NCBI RefSeq assembly: GCF_052324685.1 | Contig: NW_027506910.1 | Location: forward strand, 570,121 to 634,120 | Origin: Brachyhypopomus gauderio | Lineage: Eukaryota > Chordata > Actinopteri > Gymnotiformes > Hypopomidae | DNA: 64,000 nucleotides | Direction: 5' to 3' | Shown here: piece by piece, positions 12,001-22,000 of the stretch | Numbering within the stretch: the first letter of the stretch is position 1 | How the letters are laid out: each line of letters opens with the position of its first letter | Notes under the pieces: generated by a model | Told to the model about the DNA's origin: nothing | Seen by the model: the letters and a program-made list of their open reading frames with translations, nothing else | The model's database searches: none | Made by a program: the position numbers and the translations under genes

Positions 12001-14901
12001 GCTCCTACACGGAGGAGGAGGAGAGCCCTCCCCCCTCGGAACTGTCCGCCGGGACGGTGAGGAGGAAGAGGAGTCCAGAGGCGGGTTCATCCCTCAAGCG
12101 CTCCCCAGCCAGCGACATGGACTGTTCCCGGGGTGGCAGCTCGGGGCAGCCCATGAGCTGGAGCCGTGGCAGTGAGGAGGAGATGGAAGCGGAGGAAGCC
12201 ACTCCCACTGCCAGGTCCGGAGGGAGATCCCCGGACGAGGAGGGTTTCCCGTACGGCCCACCGAGGGGTGGGACCAACCGCGCTGCACCTGGCGCGTCGG
12301 CCAACCGCGCTGCACCTGGCGCGTCGGCCAACCGCGCTGCACCTGGCGCGTCGGCCAACCGCGCTGCACCAGGCGCGTCGGCCAACCGCGCTGCGCCCGG
12401 TGGAGGGTTTGCAGCAAGGGCAGGAGGAGCACCGCCCACCGCAGCACCTGCAGCACCAGTGGCTCCCGATCTCACTCCCCTCATCGCTCTCCTTCTGGCG
12501 CGCAGCCTGGCGCCGGTTTCATGTGTGTGTGTGCCTGTGTTCGTAAGTCTACCCGTATGTGTACCTAACCCCCTCTTCCCGTTTGTGTCTATGTGTGTAA
12601 GCGTGCCTGTTTGTGTTTTTGTAACCGTGCCGTTGTCTAACGTCTTTTCCCCTGTGTTCCCAGGGAGGGTGTTCTAGGCGGTCCGTGGCGGACGCTTCCC
12701 CGAGGGCGGTCACCTCCCAGACGCAGGACTGAGCGCGTCGGATCCGCCCATCGTCGTGGGTTCGGGGCACTCGGTCCTGTTGGCACCCCGGGACGGGTAG
12801 TGCCCTTGGAGGGGGCGTCTGTCACGTTGAGGACCCCGGCCCCTCCCCTTTGGGCGTGTGTAAACGTTGTCCACGTGCTTTGTCTGCGTCTGCGGAACTC
12901 TGTGGTGAAGGCTATGTTGTGTGAATAATGTGTCTCACCTGTGAATCGTCTCGTAATCACATGGGGCTAATGTGGTCTGTCTATTTAATGTGCGCTCGCG
13001 CAGTGTCCTGTGCTCGTCGTTGTCTAATGTCTACACGTTACGTGTGAAGTATTTGTTGCTCGTGCGCTATTGCGCAATTTTGTTTAAATAAAAAGTGACG
13101 TAAAAGAGGAGGATTCCTGTCTCGTCCTTCGTCCCTCGCCGAACGTCACACTTACATTGACTTAAATATAATTCAACTTAAAACCTTAAAACTACCGGAT
13201 GCTAATATTTGCTAGACAACTCAAATTTAATTGAGACCAATGAAAACCCAATAAGACAATTGTATTTCAAAACTGTTTTTCAGAACTTGCTTAATTTATA
13301 AAGAAATGTTTTCAACTTGAATGTCTTGTTTATATCCAATCCGAAGTTACTATTACCTGTGGCTTGATGTAATTTAGCACTTTCTTCCTGTGATTGGCCG
13401 AGGCACACTTGGTGAGATAGTGATGAGCCTCATCTAGTCGGCCATTGGCTATCAGCCATCGTGCTGACTCTGGTATCCACCTGTAGGACAGAGTTGCCAT
13501 GCAGGGATGGAATGGGATTGGGAAACATTGCTAGGCATCATTTGCATTGCTTTTTTTTAAAGTTGTTTGACACTAGGTTGAATCAGGTCAATCACTTACC
13601 AAAACTCACAACAATGATGTGCATGACTCTTACCACCAAGTGATTATGGCTAGTCCAATAGGAGATGTCACTATGATCACCAAGAGCCTCCAGTCGTTGA
13701 TGAGGTAAGCGATACCCGGCAGTATCATGGTACTAAGAGACCAGTCAAGAGAGACTATGACTCCCATGGCGGTCCTGTGCTCGATGTCCGCCCACTCCAC
13801 ACCTTTGACGAGAAAAGAAAAACCCAGTTCTTCACCTCTCTGAATGGGCCACGTTTTCAATGTTTGATGTTTCACTGTTTCACGTTTCTGAAAGCCAGCG
13901 CTGACACTTTCGAAGTCATCTGTGCGTAGTCCGAGTCTCCCACTTACAGAGAACAATGGAGATGATACTGATGCCAGAGAGCGACAGTCCAGTGAAGAAC
14001 CTCATGGCGGCAAACATGGCGTACGAGGTTGAGAGGGCACTGCTGATGCCGAAGAAGGCGGTGCACAGGTACGACACCAGCAGCATGCGTTTCCTGCCGT
14101 ACCTGAAAAACGCCACGGATGACGTAGGTTAGAGAGAATATGAAACAGAAGCTCGCTTTCTGAACAAGCTATAGACTCATATAGACTGTAAGCTTCATGG
14201 GATATTGGTTCCTATCACATTAAGGTTCTGAGCACCTCACCGGTCACTCAGAATTCCGAATATGGCTGCTCCCGCCATCACGCCAGTGAAAAAGATGGTG
14301 GCGGTGCCTTTGTTCATCCCCTTCCTGTCACACACCAAGTCCCACTGAAGGAGAAGGAGGGGTGTTGATAGGGTGTTGACTAATTAGTTGGGCAATGTAG
14401 TTTTCATTTATTACAGCTCATTCAAAGAGTCAGGGAGGAAGACGGTATAAGCAGAGAGAGTGGATGAAAATTGCAAAGACACAGAGAATTACTTCAGAAG
14501 CCAAAGACACAGAAAATTACCTCAGAAGCCAAAGTGGACTTAAATGTGCTGTTGTCATACTCCCATCCATGCGGACACTGGACCACAGGGAGTGCTGTGG
14601 TGTTAGTCGAGTTATTCAGCAGGTGGAACTGGGGCTCTGAGAACATGTGACAGGAAGTAAAAGCCCCGTCTTCCTGTTTTGGAACGCTGACGGTCAGTCG
14701 CTGCTCCTGTGTCAGATTCTCAAAAATCCAGTCGTCATCCAGAGACGTGATGGCACAGTGGTGGGACGGAATGGCGGCTATGAAGTTATTTAACAGGAAG
14801 TGAAACGGCAGTGTGAGCCTCGGAATCACCAGCATGAGAACCAGTGTAATCTGGAATCGTCCCAAGCCCCCAACCTCTGCCAACAGATTCTCAAACTTCA
14901 T
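8710..14901 (-). CDS. slc22a7: Gene B: SLC22A7/OAT2-like organic anion transporter, last exon not found
   Basis: Exons on the minus strand: 14521-14901, 14241-14344, 13948-14102, 13634-13802, 13357-13480, 10713-10819, 9553-9767, 9126-9234, 8753-8959. All have GT-AG borders, the phases join, and no internal stop is seen (about 524 codons). Conserved marks: IPSHHC and the N-glycosylated loop (exon 1), DRYGRKRMLLVSY between TM2 and TM3, [10 protein letters not shown] (exon 5), GRRFSQVGTL (exon 7), YTTELFPTV (exon 8), RLPETIQDTEQAR (exon 9), the ending typical of OAT2. Exon 6 is 107 bp, one codon shorter than in C and D. No exon 10 is recognisable; read-through of the exon 9 donor adds 14 residues and stops at 8710. 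Either the tail exon is lost beyond the Rex3 insertion or the gene ends by read-through. Intron 5 holds an antisense LTR element. Confidence 0.85.
8966..9042. repeat. (CA)n microsatellite in intron 8 of gene B
   Basis: About 75 bases of CA repeat starting 7 bases upstream (on the gene strand) of the exon 9 acceptor; on the gene strand it reads (TG)n. Confidence 0.9.
10242..10622 (-). mobile_element. Solo LTR in minus orientation, intron 6 of gene B
   Basis: Read on the minus strand it starts TGTCACAATC and ends GAGTCGTTACA. The flanking pentamers ACACT and ACAAT are an aged 5-bp target duplication. No coding content. Confidence 0.55.
11337..12677 (+). CDS. Unrecognised acidic repeat-rich ORF of the LTR element (446 codons)
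   Basis: Open frame filling the element's interior, GC-rich unlike the host sequence around it. Seen in it: a Lys/Arg-rich N-terminus (residues 2-25), a short probably helical stretch around LAQLELDPICASLLRQARV (about 33-75), then acidic imperfect repeats with the core YPPS, preceded and followed by Glu/Asp runs (about 95-230), a Ser/Arg-rich part, five 9-residue units containing NRAAPGASA (about 314-360), and a hydrophobic tail. I do not recognise a Gag capsid domain, zinc knuckle, protease or RT. A consensus donor GTAAGT at 12543 and a pyrimidine-rich TTCCCAG ending at 12662 suggest the tail could be spliced. By position it replaces gag; function unknown. Confidence 0.55.
   Translation: MPGYKSKPKKGKKPSKRHHRSSSSPPRRDAPPTLAQLELDPICASLLRQARVHHDPEAAEKLRQEAVRLWGTYHPTSSREPSPLRVSSFALCGVEKTPESEFGEGDSPGEEEELEDEEDSYPPSLCDASTVNYGREEESEEDGYPPSLDDVSTVDYGEEEEEESEEEDYLPPPVGPSPPVEEGEEEGEEQEGDEEEYPPSECSACPEEDGGEENGDYPPSEGSYTEEEESPPPSELSAGTVRRKRSPEAGSSLKRSPASDMDCSRGGSSGQPMSWSRGSEEEMEAEEATPTARSGGRSPDEEGFPYGPPRGGTNRAAPGASANRAAPGASANRAAPGASANRAAPGASANRAAPGGGFAARAGGAPPTAAPAAPVAPDLTPLIALLLARSLAPVSCVCVPVFVSLPVCVPNPLFPFVSMCVSVPVCVFVTVPLSNVFSPVFPGRVF
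12278..12399 (+). repeat. 27-bp tandem repeat in the acidic ORF
   Basis: About four and a half nearly perfect 27-bp units with core CGCGCTGCACCTGGCGCG; the period is a multiple of three so the frame is kept. Confidence 0.9.
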
Positions 14902-15521
14902 CCTTTAGATCTCTAAAATGGACCACAAGCTTCAAACCACCAATTAAAGCCTAATTATTAAAAACAAGACCGAAAAGCCCTAACGATCAGATTAGAAAGC
15001 TGAGCAAGGAGATACAGGATTCCTCACAGGTGTCTTGAGAATGAGGCGAAAACAGAGAAGGTGTTGCAGACCCTAGTTTGTCCATTTACATTTACATTTA
15101 ATCATCATCTATTCATACAATCATCTGCAAACAGAGACCATGTGGTTATGAGGATGATTACTGCATGAACTGTGTAACTGATGAAAGGTTTGGCAGACAC
15201 AACTGAATGAGAAGAGCACATGACAGAGCCCCATGAATGGATCTGAATGATCTTCTGTGTACTGGATGATTAATTAACTCAATGCTTCTATATGTAGATA
15301 TGTACATAGACATACAAGGCAAATTTATAATTCATGTCAATTAGTGGATGCTATACATTCAGAGGAAATCTATAAATGTTTAAATGTGTAGAGATTCTAG
15401 CACCCTTATACGGTGCAAAAGAAAAATGTGCTGCACATAGACAAAGCAATGCGTACTCAACACAATGGAAGTGGGCTACTATATAAATATATAGTCACGC
15501 TACAGCCCCAGACCCCTCCCC

Positions 15522-15539
15522 AGCGTAACACACACACAA

Positions 15540-15590
<51 letters not shown>
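15522..15590. repeat. (AC)n(AT)n compound microsatellite
   Basis: A CA run followed by a TA run; it precedes a solo LTR. Confidence 0.9.
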
Positions 15591-15635
15591 GTATAGCTGT
15601 TTTTCAATGCCATTCTTTATAATTTTTTTTATCAC

Positions 15636-15964
15636 TGTCACATTGAGGACCCCGGCCCCTCCCTTTTGGGCGTGTGTATACATTGTCCACGTGCTTTGTC
15701 TGCGTCAGCGGAACTGCGTGGTGATGGCTATGTTGTGTGAATAATGTGTCTCACTTGTGAATCGTCTCGTAATCACGTGGGGCTAATGTGGTCTGTCTAT
15801 TTAATGTGCGCTCGCGCAGTGTCCTGTGCTCGTCGTTGTCTAATGTCTACACGTTACGTGTGAAGTATATGTTGCTCGTGCGCTATTGCGCAATCTTGTT
15901 TAATAAAAGTGACGTAAAAGAGGAGGATTCCTGTCTCGTCCTTCGTCCCTCGCCGAACGTCACA
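15636..15964 (+). mobile_element. Solo LTR of the 10980-13150 family
   Basis: Aligns along its full length with the 331-bp LTRs of the element in gene B, with scattered substitutions (for example TGTCACATTG for TGTCACGTTG). It keeps the TATA-like box and the GCTCGTCGTT self-priming site. No clear target duplication (ATCAC against CTAAC). Confidence 0.8.
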
Positions 15965-16254
15965 CTAACCGTATTCTAACTATCTTATAAAATAATAACA
16001 GGCTCATGGAAATGCTCTGTTTTCTTTTTATAGTAAAATTATCGCAGCGTTTTAAAAAATCACAGATTTGATTAACTGAACCTTTTAAAAAGCCATTTAA
16101 TTTAATATGAAATAATGTCACCACATCACAGGACATTTACATCGTTGTGTCCATGTTGAATCCTTTCCATACATAACTAATCTTGAGCATTTTGCTAACT
16201 GAATGAATATAGTGTTTCTAACCTTATTAAGTGAGTAAAAAAATCCCTAGGTAG

Positions 16255-17345
16255 GCGCCCAGGTGGCATCTGGACCAGATGGCAGAACCACCTCAACTGG
16301 CTGCTCTCAGTGTGGAGGAGCGACTCTACTCCGAGCCTCTCCCGGATGACCGTGCTTCGTACCTTATCTCTAAGGCCCGGACACCCTGCAGAGAAAACTC
16401 ATTTCAACTGCTTGTATTTGCGATCTCATTCTTTCGGTCACCACCCAGAGCTCGTGACAATAGGTAATAGTCGGAACGTAGATTGACCAGCAAATCGAGA
16501 GCTTTGCCTTTTGGCTCAGCTCTCTCTTCACCACAACGGTCCAGTACAGCGTCCGCATTACTGCAGCCGCAACACTGATCCACCTGTCAATCTGTCGTTC
16601 CATCCTTCCCTCACTCGTGAACAGGGATCCAAGATACTCCTCCACTTGAGGCAAGGACTCACTCCCGACCCAGAGAGGGCACTCCATCCTTGTCCGATCC
16701 TTGAGAGTTCAACGCTCTCAGTTTTAGACGTGCTGATTCTTATCCCGGCCGTCTCGCACTCAGCTGCAAACTGACCCGATGGCCCGATGATGCCAACAGG
16801 ACCACATCATCCGCAAAAAGAAGATGTGGAATCTTGAGGCCATCAAACCGAACCCCCACCACCACTTGGCTACGCCGAGATATTCTGTCCATAAAGGTTA
16901 TGAACAGAATCGGTGACAAAGGACCGGGAACCAGTCTGACTTACTGCCGGCCATGCGAACCATGCTCCTGCTCCGTTTGTACAGGGACTGGATAGCCCGT
17001 AGCGGTGGGCCCCGTACCCTATACTCCCAGAGCACCCCCCAGAGGAATCCCCAAAGAACACCGTTGAATGCCTTCTCCAAATCCACAAAGCACATGTGGA
17101 CTGGTTGAGAAAACTCCCATGCACCCTCTAGGACCCTTGCAAGGGTAAAAACCTGGTCCAGTGTTCTATGACCAGGACAGAACCCACATTGTTCTTCTTG
17201 CAACTGAGATTTGACCGGACTCACTTCTCCAGAACCCCTGCATAGACCTTACTGGAGAGGCTGAGGAGTGTGATTCCCCCGATAATTGGCACACCCTCCG
17301 GTCCCCTCTTTGTGCAGTTGAGCCTCTAGAGGTTTTTCTGCATAC
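16255..17345 (-). mobile_element. Rex3 LINE fragment, RT and C-terminal part
   Basis: On the minus strand, 16898-17224 reads as an RT part (QLQEEQCGFCPGHRTLDQ, then HMCFVDLEKAFNGV) and 16370-16687 as the following region (VEEYLGSLFTSEGRMERQID, ERMRSQIQAVEMSFLCRVSG). Frameshifts separate the blocks. It contains CGGTGACAAAGGACCGGG, close to a conserved Rex3 site used for RT amplification in fish. Confidence 0.8.
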
Positions 17346-18810
17346 CAAATAACGAATAATACTGAAAATTCTTAAAACACAAGCCCATCATACAAAATTA
17401 ATTTTTAGAACTTGTATAACTTTCTGCATTCCGATTTCCAGCCATCTACATGCAACTGTTCACTAGAAATCCTGTTCTGAACTTGGTTTACACGTACAAC
17501 TTGAGTTGCCCTTTAAACTGTCCTTTTAAAAAGGCTACAAAGTAAGATGACCATGTTTTGTCACATAAAAATAATTTATTATTAAAGTATCACACTTTTG
17601 AACAGCATATAGAATGTTGGTAAATACCTTTATTTGCTTGCTCACAACATCTTATAAAAACATGTAATCCTGTCCATTGCTGAAAACGACAAACAATGCT
17701 CGACCTATCAGCGACATCGCTGCATCGTTTTAAGTAATCTGTTCTCGAATTGCAAACCTACATCTCTTTACTTTTGAATCCCTTAGTTTTTCTTGGTCTT
17801 TATTGGTTTATTGTTTTATTTCATAGTTTTATTTATTGGTTATACAGCTTTTTACACCTCTGCCTGCCTAAGCGAAGCTAAACTAAGATAAGCTCTCCAG
17901 AGCACACGAGATTGACTCTGTTTGCCGAAACTGAAGCAGTCGTAGATTATTTTGTTAGTGAATATTTTGATTGCATATACTTTTGGACATCATAGAAAAA
18001 GAAAAAGTTTACTTCAGCTGGAGTTTGTCGAGTTGTTGGTGTAGAATTCTAAACCCGGAAGTTAGCTAAGAACATTAAAGAAGCTATGAAGGTCTACGAA
18101 GGATGCAGTTGCGTTTGTGAGTATAAATTAACAGTTGTGAATATGAGAATGCATATTAAATATTGGAATATAAGCAGTATTAGAACGTTTAAGTACTGTT
18201 GTATTTTCCTCAGCATCGATTAGCCTCTAGGCATGGTTAGCTTAGCTAGCTTCTTGGAAGCTATATCATATTTTGGCTATATCATATTAATAATGGAAAC
18301 TATAAGTAATGAACTTTCTGTAAGATGTCCAATGTTATTATTTTGTTTTAGTAAAAATGTTGCATGCTTTTATAGTGTAGTATACCACTATACTATAGTA
18401 TAGTGGCCAACAGCTTGTATAAAGTCGTGGCACTTTGGAGAGGCCTTGGACACCTAGTGAACAATACTGTGGAGCTTTTCAGTAATTTCATGTATGTGCT
18501 CAATATTGTTTATTTTGTCAGACAACACTCTGTTGAATCAGAAAAAGCAGAGCATGACAAATTTTACGTCACCAGAGTACATTTACACACTTTAAATTCC
18601 CAAAATCAAACTATTTTTTGTTGTTTTGAAATTTTCCTCTGTATTAGAGGCACTCAAATTTACGCACAATTATGTAAATATAAACCTGGAGGTGAATCAA
18701 TATGATGGCCCAACTGTTTACTTTAGTTTGAGCCTTGAATGATCATTTTGCTATATGTTGTATACCTTCAGATAACTAGTGTTAAAATGTATTAGGACAA
18801 ATTGTTTAAA
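17346..18810. other. Intergenic, AT-rich; no gene seen
   Basis: Stops are dense in all frames. I see no transporter exon, RNA gene or recognisable transposon ends. A short palindromic ctatactatagtatag occurs near 18390. Confidence 0.5.
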
Positions 18811-18814
18811 AATC

Positions 18815-18922
18815 TGTTCAAAATGGCCAAAAAGGGGAACCATCACCCTGGATTGACAGTCCAGAGGCACTGCCCCGATGTACACGCAATGTTGCAAAGT
18901 CTCACAACATTCAGAGCCTTAT
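18815..18922 (-). mobile_element. Small Rex3 RT fragment
   Basis: Its reverse complement matches the Rex3 stretch at about 33690-33800, which encodes LCNIVCTLGAVPLDWQTGVV; here it is decayed. It ends at the TG-rich edge of the segmental duplication. Confidence 0.65.
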
Positions 18923-19024
18923 TTGTATGTGTGTGTATGCATATGTGTGTGAACATTTGTGTGCGAGTGCATGCATGTGTACACGTGTGCATACATGTTT
19001 GTGTTGTGTGTATGCATGCGTGTG

Positions 19025-22000
19025 CTATGAAACGTTGTCTTCCTTAATTTCCATTTTCAGTGGAGATTCACTCTTGATTGATCTTTTTCTGTACAAAAAA
19101 CAAAAAAAAAAGGCAGACATGTGAAACTGGGAATGAATCTCTCAGTCTGACAGGTAGGCTGCATTTACACTATAAAAGCTTCCTATGTTAAACACCGTAT
19201 GCTAGCTCTCTACTACTGCTATGGGCATGTTAATACCTCGTCTGCTCAATGTCTGCGATGGTCTCGGGGAGTCGTGCATGGTTGGTCTCTGGAAAAAGGG
19301 AGGTCACCAGTCCTGTGCAGACAGCCAATGTGCCAAAGACCACCTGGGGAAGGAGGAGCCACACCTCCTCCAGTAGCATAATGAGAGGAGAGATGGACGC
19401 GCCCAGCCGGGCCATAAAATTGGTGTAGCCCATCCCATTCTGTCTGCTCCGCCCACAGGCAGAGGGGAGGAGAGAGTGAAGGGGAGGAGTTAATGAGTTA
19501 GACGGGTGTACCTTATTAGTCTGAACTGTACAAGCCAGTCACGGTCAGAAGACACCAGGGGGGGGAAAACCCCTGAGTCAGTACATTCACCATCAGCTGA
19601 AACTAAACCTGCCTTTCAAACTAAACCAAACAAAATTCGCCCTTATTTCCTCTGGAAATACACATTAGCCCCCATATGGAGGCCTCATGGGCAAATATGC
19701 CTCATGGGCAAATTGCAAATATCTTTAATAATATAAACAATGTAGTGGTAAAGGGCAGCATCTGTTTACATTGTGTAGTGCTAAAGGGTGAACAGAAATT
19801 AGCATAAACAAAAAACAACAACAATAATAATAAACTGTGCGCAAGATCCTGTGTTTGAAACGAGCAGTTCGTGTTGTGTTGTGACTGACCTTACAGCTGT
19901 TGGATAGAGTTCTGTGGTGTACAAGGACACAGTGGTGAAAGAGGCTTCTGACAGCCCTTTACCCAACACTGCTATAACTGTGCGAAATGTCCAGTAGTCT
20001 AAACACAGACACATGCACAGAGACACACGAACACATGCACACATACACATAGTCTTAATTAGTGTAACTGCAGACTACCTAATTGTATCCTCAACCCCTG
20101 TAAGCAACAGGAAATATTTTGACTCATTTCAACTCATTACAAGTTTAAAAATAAAAGTTTACTGTAAAAGCCTTCACTGCCAAAATCTCCAAATCATTTT
20201 TCTATCAATGCAGAGATATTTTGTCCTTTAACACATATTTTTTGTGATGTGTTTGGACATATTTTGACACACCCACACACACACACACACACACACACAG
20301 TTGGATATCCATGTAACAGCTGTGAAAACAGACGCTATGTAGCGTGCGTTAAACGGCACCTTTAGGAAGGATGATGTTGCTGATGATACACACTCCCGTG
20401 AGCACGAGTGTGCCCACCTGGCTGGGGCGGCGGCCTAGTCTCTTCAGACTGAAGTAGACAAGGATCTTGGCGGGCAGCTCGATAGCGGCGTAGATGAAGT
20501 AGGTGAGGTGGAGGCTCAAGCCAAAGCCTGTGACATTTAAACTGATCCCGTAGTAGGTGGAGGCCACCCCGTACCTGTGGAGGTAGACCGTACACAGCAT
20601 GGTCCTGATTGTCCTCGCGTGTGGCCTCTCACACAAACGTGGTCACACACTTACCATGCAAAGCCGGTTAAGAGGGTTAGTCTCCTTATGCGTGGGGTTT
20701 TGATGAGGTCTAAGTAGGTATAATTGTGACCCTGTTTATCGGCTGTTACTACAGTCAACAGAGTCTGAAAATGAGAAAATGAGATGGAGACAGAATGTTA
20801 CAGTAGGAGTAATGGAAAGACAAGAAAGAGTTGCAAAAAGAATGAGTGAAAGAAAGACAAATGAAAACTGAACTATCTACTCTGTATTCCATACTGGGTG
20901 TAACAATCTTCTCTGCGTTCCATACAACATGTGTGTTGTATTGGAGCAACATGCAGCAATGTGCTCAGGCTGAAACAGCAGTACGGTCTTAGCACCTCTG
21001 GTTTGATCCTGGCTGTGAAGTCCTGTAGCCCGTTAACGCTGGCACACCTCTGCAGGTACCCATACGCCCTGTCTATCTTTCCGCTGACGATCAGCCACCG
21101 TGCCGACTCAGGGATCCACCTGTGAAGAGAACCACAAAGACAAAACGAGCCTGCACCCACCCGTACCACGGATGTGCCAAACTCATTATTCTTTTATTAT
21201 TTATAGTTTTATTTTACTACTCAGTCAACTTTTAGGTTATTTTTGCTGTAACTTGGGAAGGAGTGTAACGCAATGTATGTTCTGTACATATGCAGAATTA
21301 ACAATAAACTACTTGACTTCACTTGACACTGTATGAAAAATCACTTCTAATGTGAACAGATTCACATTAGAAGTGAATCTGTGGATGCACAAAGGGTTTG
21401 CTAGTGGGGGATTTGTTTGCTCCGATGCTCCTCAGGGATTCGTTTTGTGTGTGGTGTCCGTTTGTTCTGCACCACAAGATTTAGTATTACTTGATTGTAA
21501 TTGTCTAAGATGCTAAAAAATGGACCATGCTGCACTTTGGAATATTTCTGTCAGGGTTCGACCCAGGCACGTGACTCCTGCTGCCACTAGGCGGAGCCCG
21601 CGAGCTGTAACCAGGGGCAATCAAGCCCGATAGGATGCACCTGTTCTACAGCCTTTTTAAGACAAGCGACTTCAGCAACTCATTGCTGAAGTTGTTTGTT
21701 GTTCTATGCACACACAGCCCAAGCCAGTTTTCTCTCGTCTCTAGATTTCCTCTCGTTTCTCTAGTTCTCCTGTTTCAACCCTGAGTGTTCTCAGGTTGTT
21801 TTTTGTTTCCTTCTGTCTTTTCCCTCTTTGTTCTTTGTTGGTTTGTTCTCCAGTGTTCTGGTTAACAGACTGGCAGGTAACCAGGTAGAAGCTATTGGTC
21901 TTGTTACCATAGCTTCCTCTTTTGTTTCTTATTTTTTCCCTTCCCCTCTGACACGTCGAGTTTGCCTCCGTGTACTTTTCGTTTTTTCCCATTTTTCTTT

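Larger units (their letters stand above)
10980..13150 (+). mobile_element. Non-autonomous LTR retrotransposon with an acidic ORF and self-priming layout
   Basis: Two direct 331-bp repeats, 10980-11310 and 12820-13150, start TGTCACGTTG and end in GTCAGA/GTCACA; by eye they differ only near the last bases. The element is flanked by a perfect 5-bp target duplication CTTAC (10975-10979 and 13151-13155). A G-rich polypurine stretch precedes the 3' LTR (about 12807-12815). There is no pol; the interior carries one long ORF (11337-12677). Directly after the 5' LTR, AACGACGAGC (11312-11321) is complementary to GCTCGTCGTT inside the LTR (11172-11181), about 25 bp after a TATA-like tatttaatg. This is the Tf1/sushi self-priming arrangement. 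It is inserted antisense in intron 5 of gene B. Confidence 0.85.

Noticed and set aside
11227..12484. Antisense ORFs of 100-160 codons opposite the acidic ORF
   Set aside because: GC-rich, repeat-rich sequence lacks stops on both strands. The sense frame fits the element's orientation, start position and in-phase 27-bp repeat better.
15631..15969. Target duplication around the solo LTR at 15636
   Set aside because: The flanks ATCAC and CTAAC share only some positions, so the target duplication is not claimed although the LTR itself is clear.
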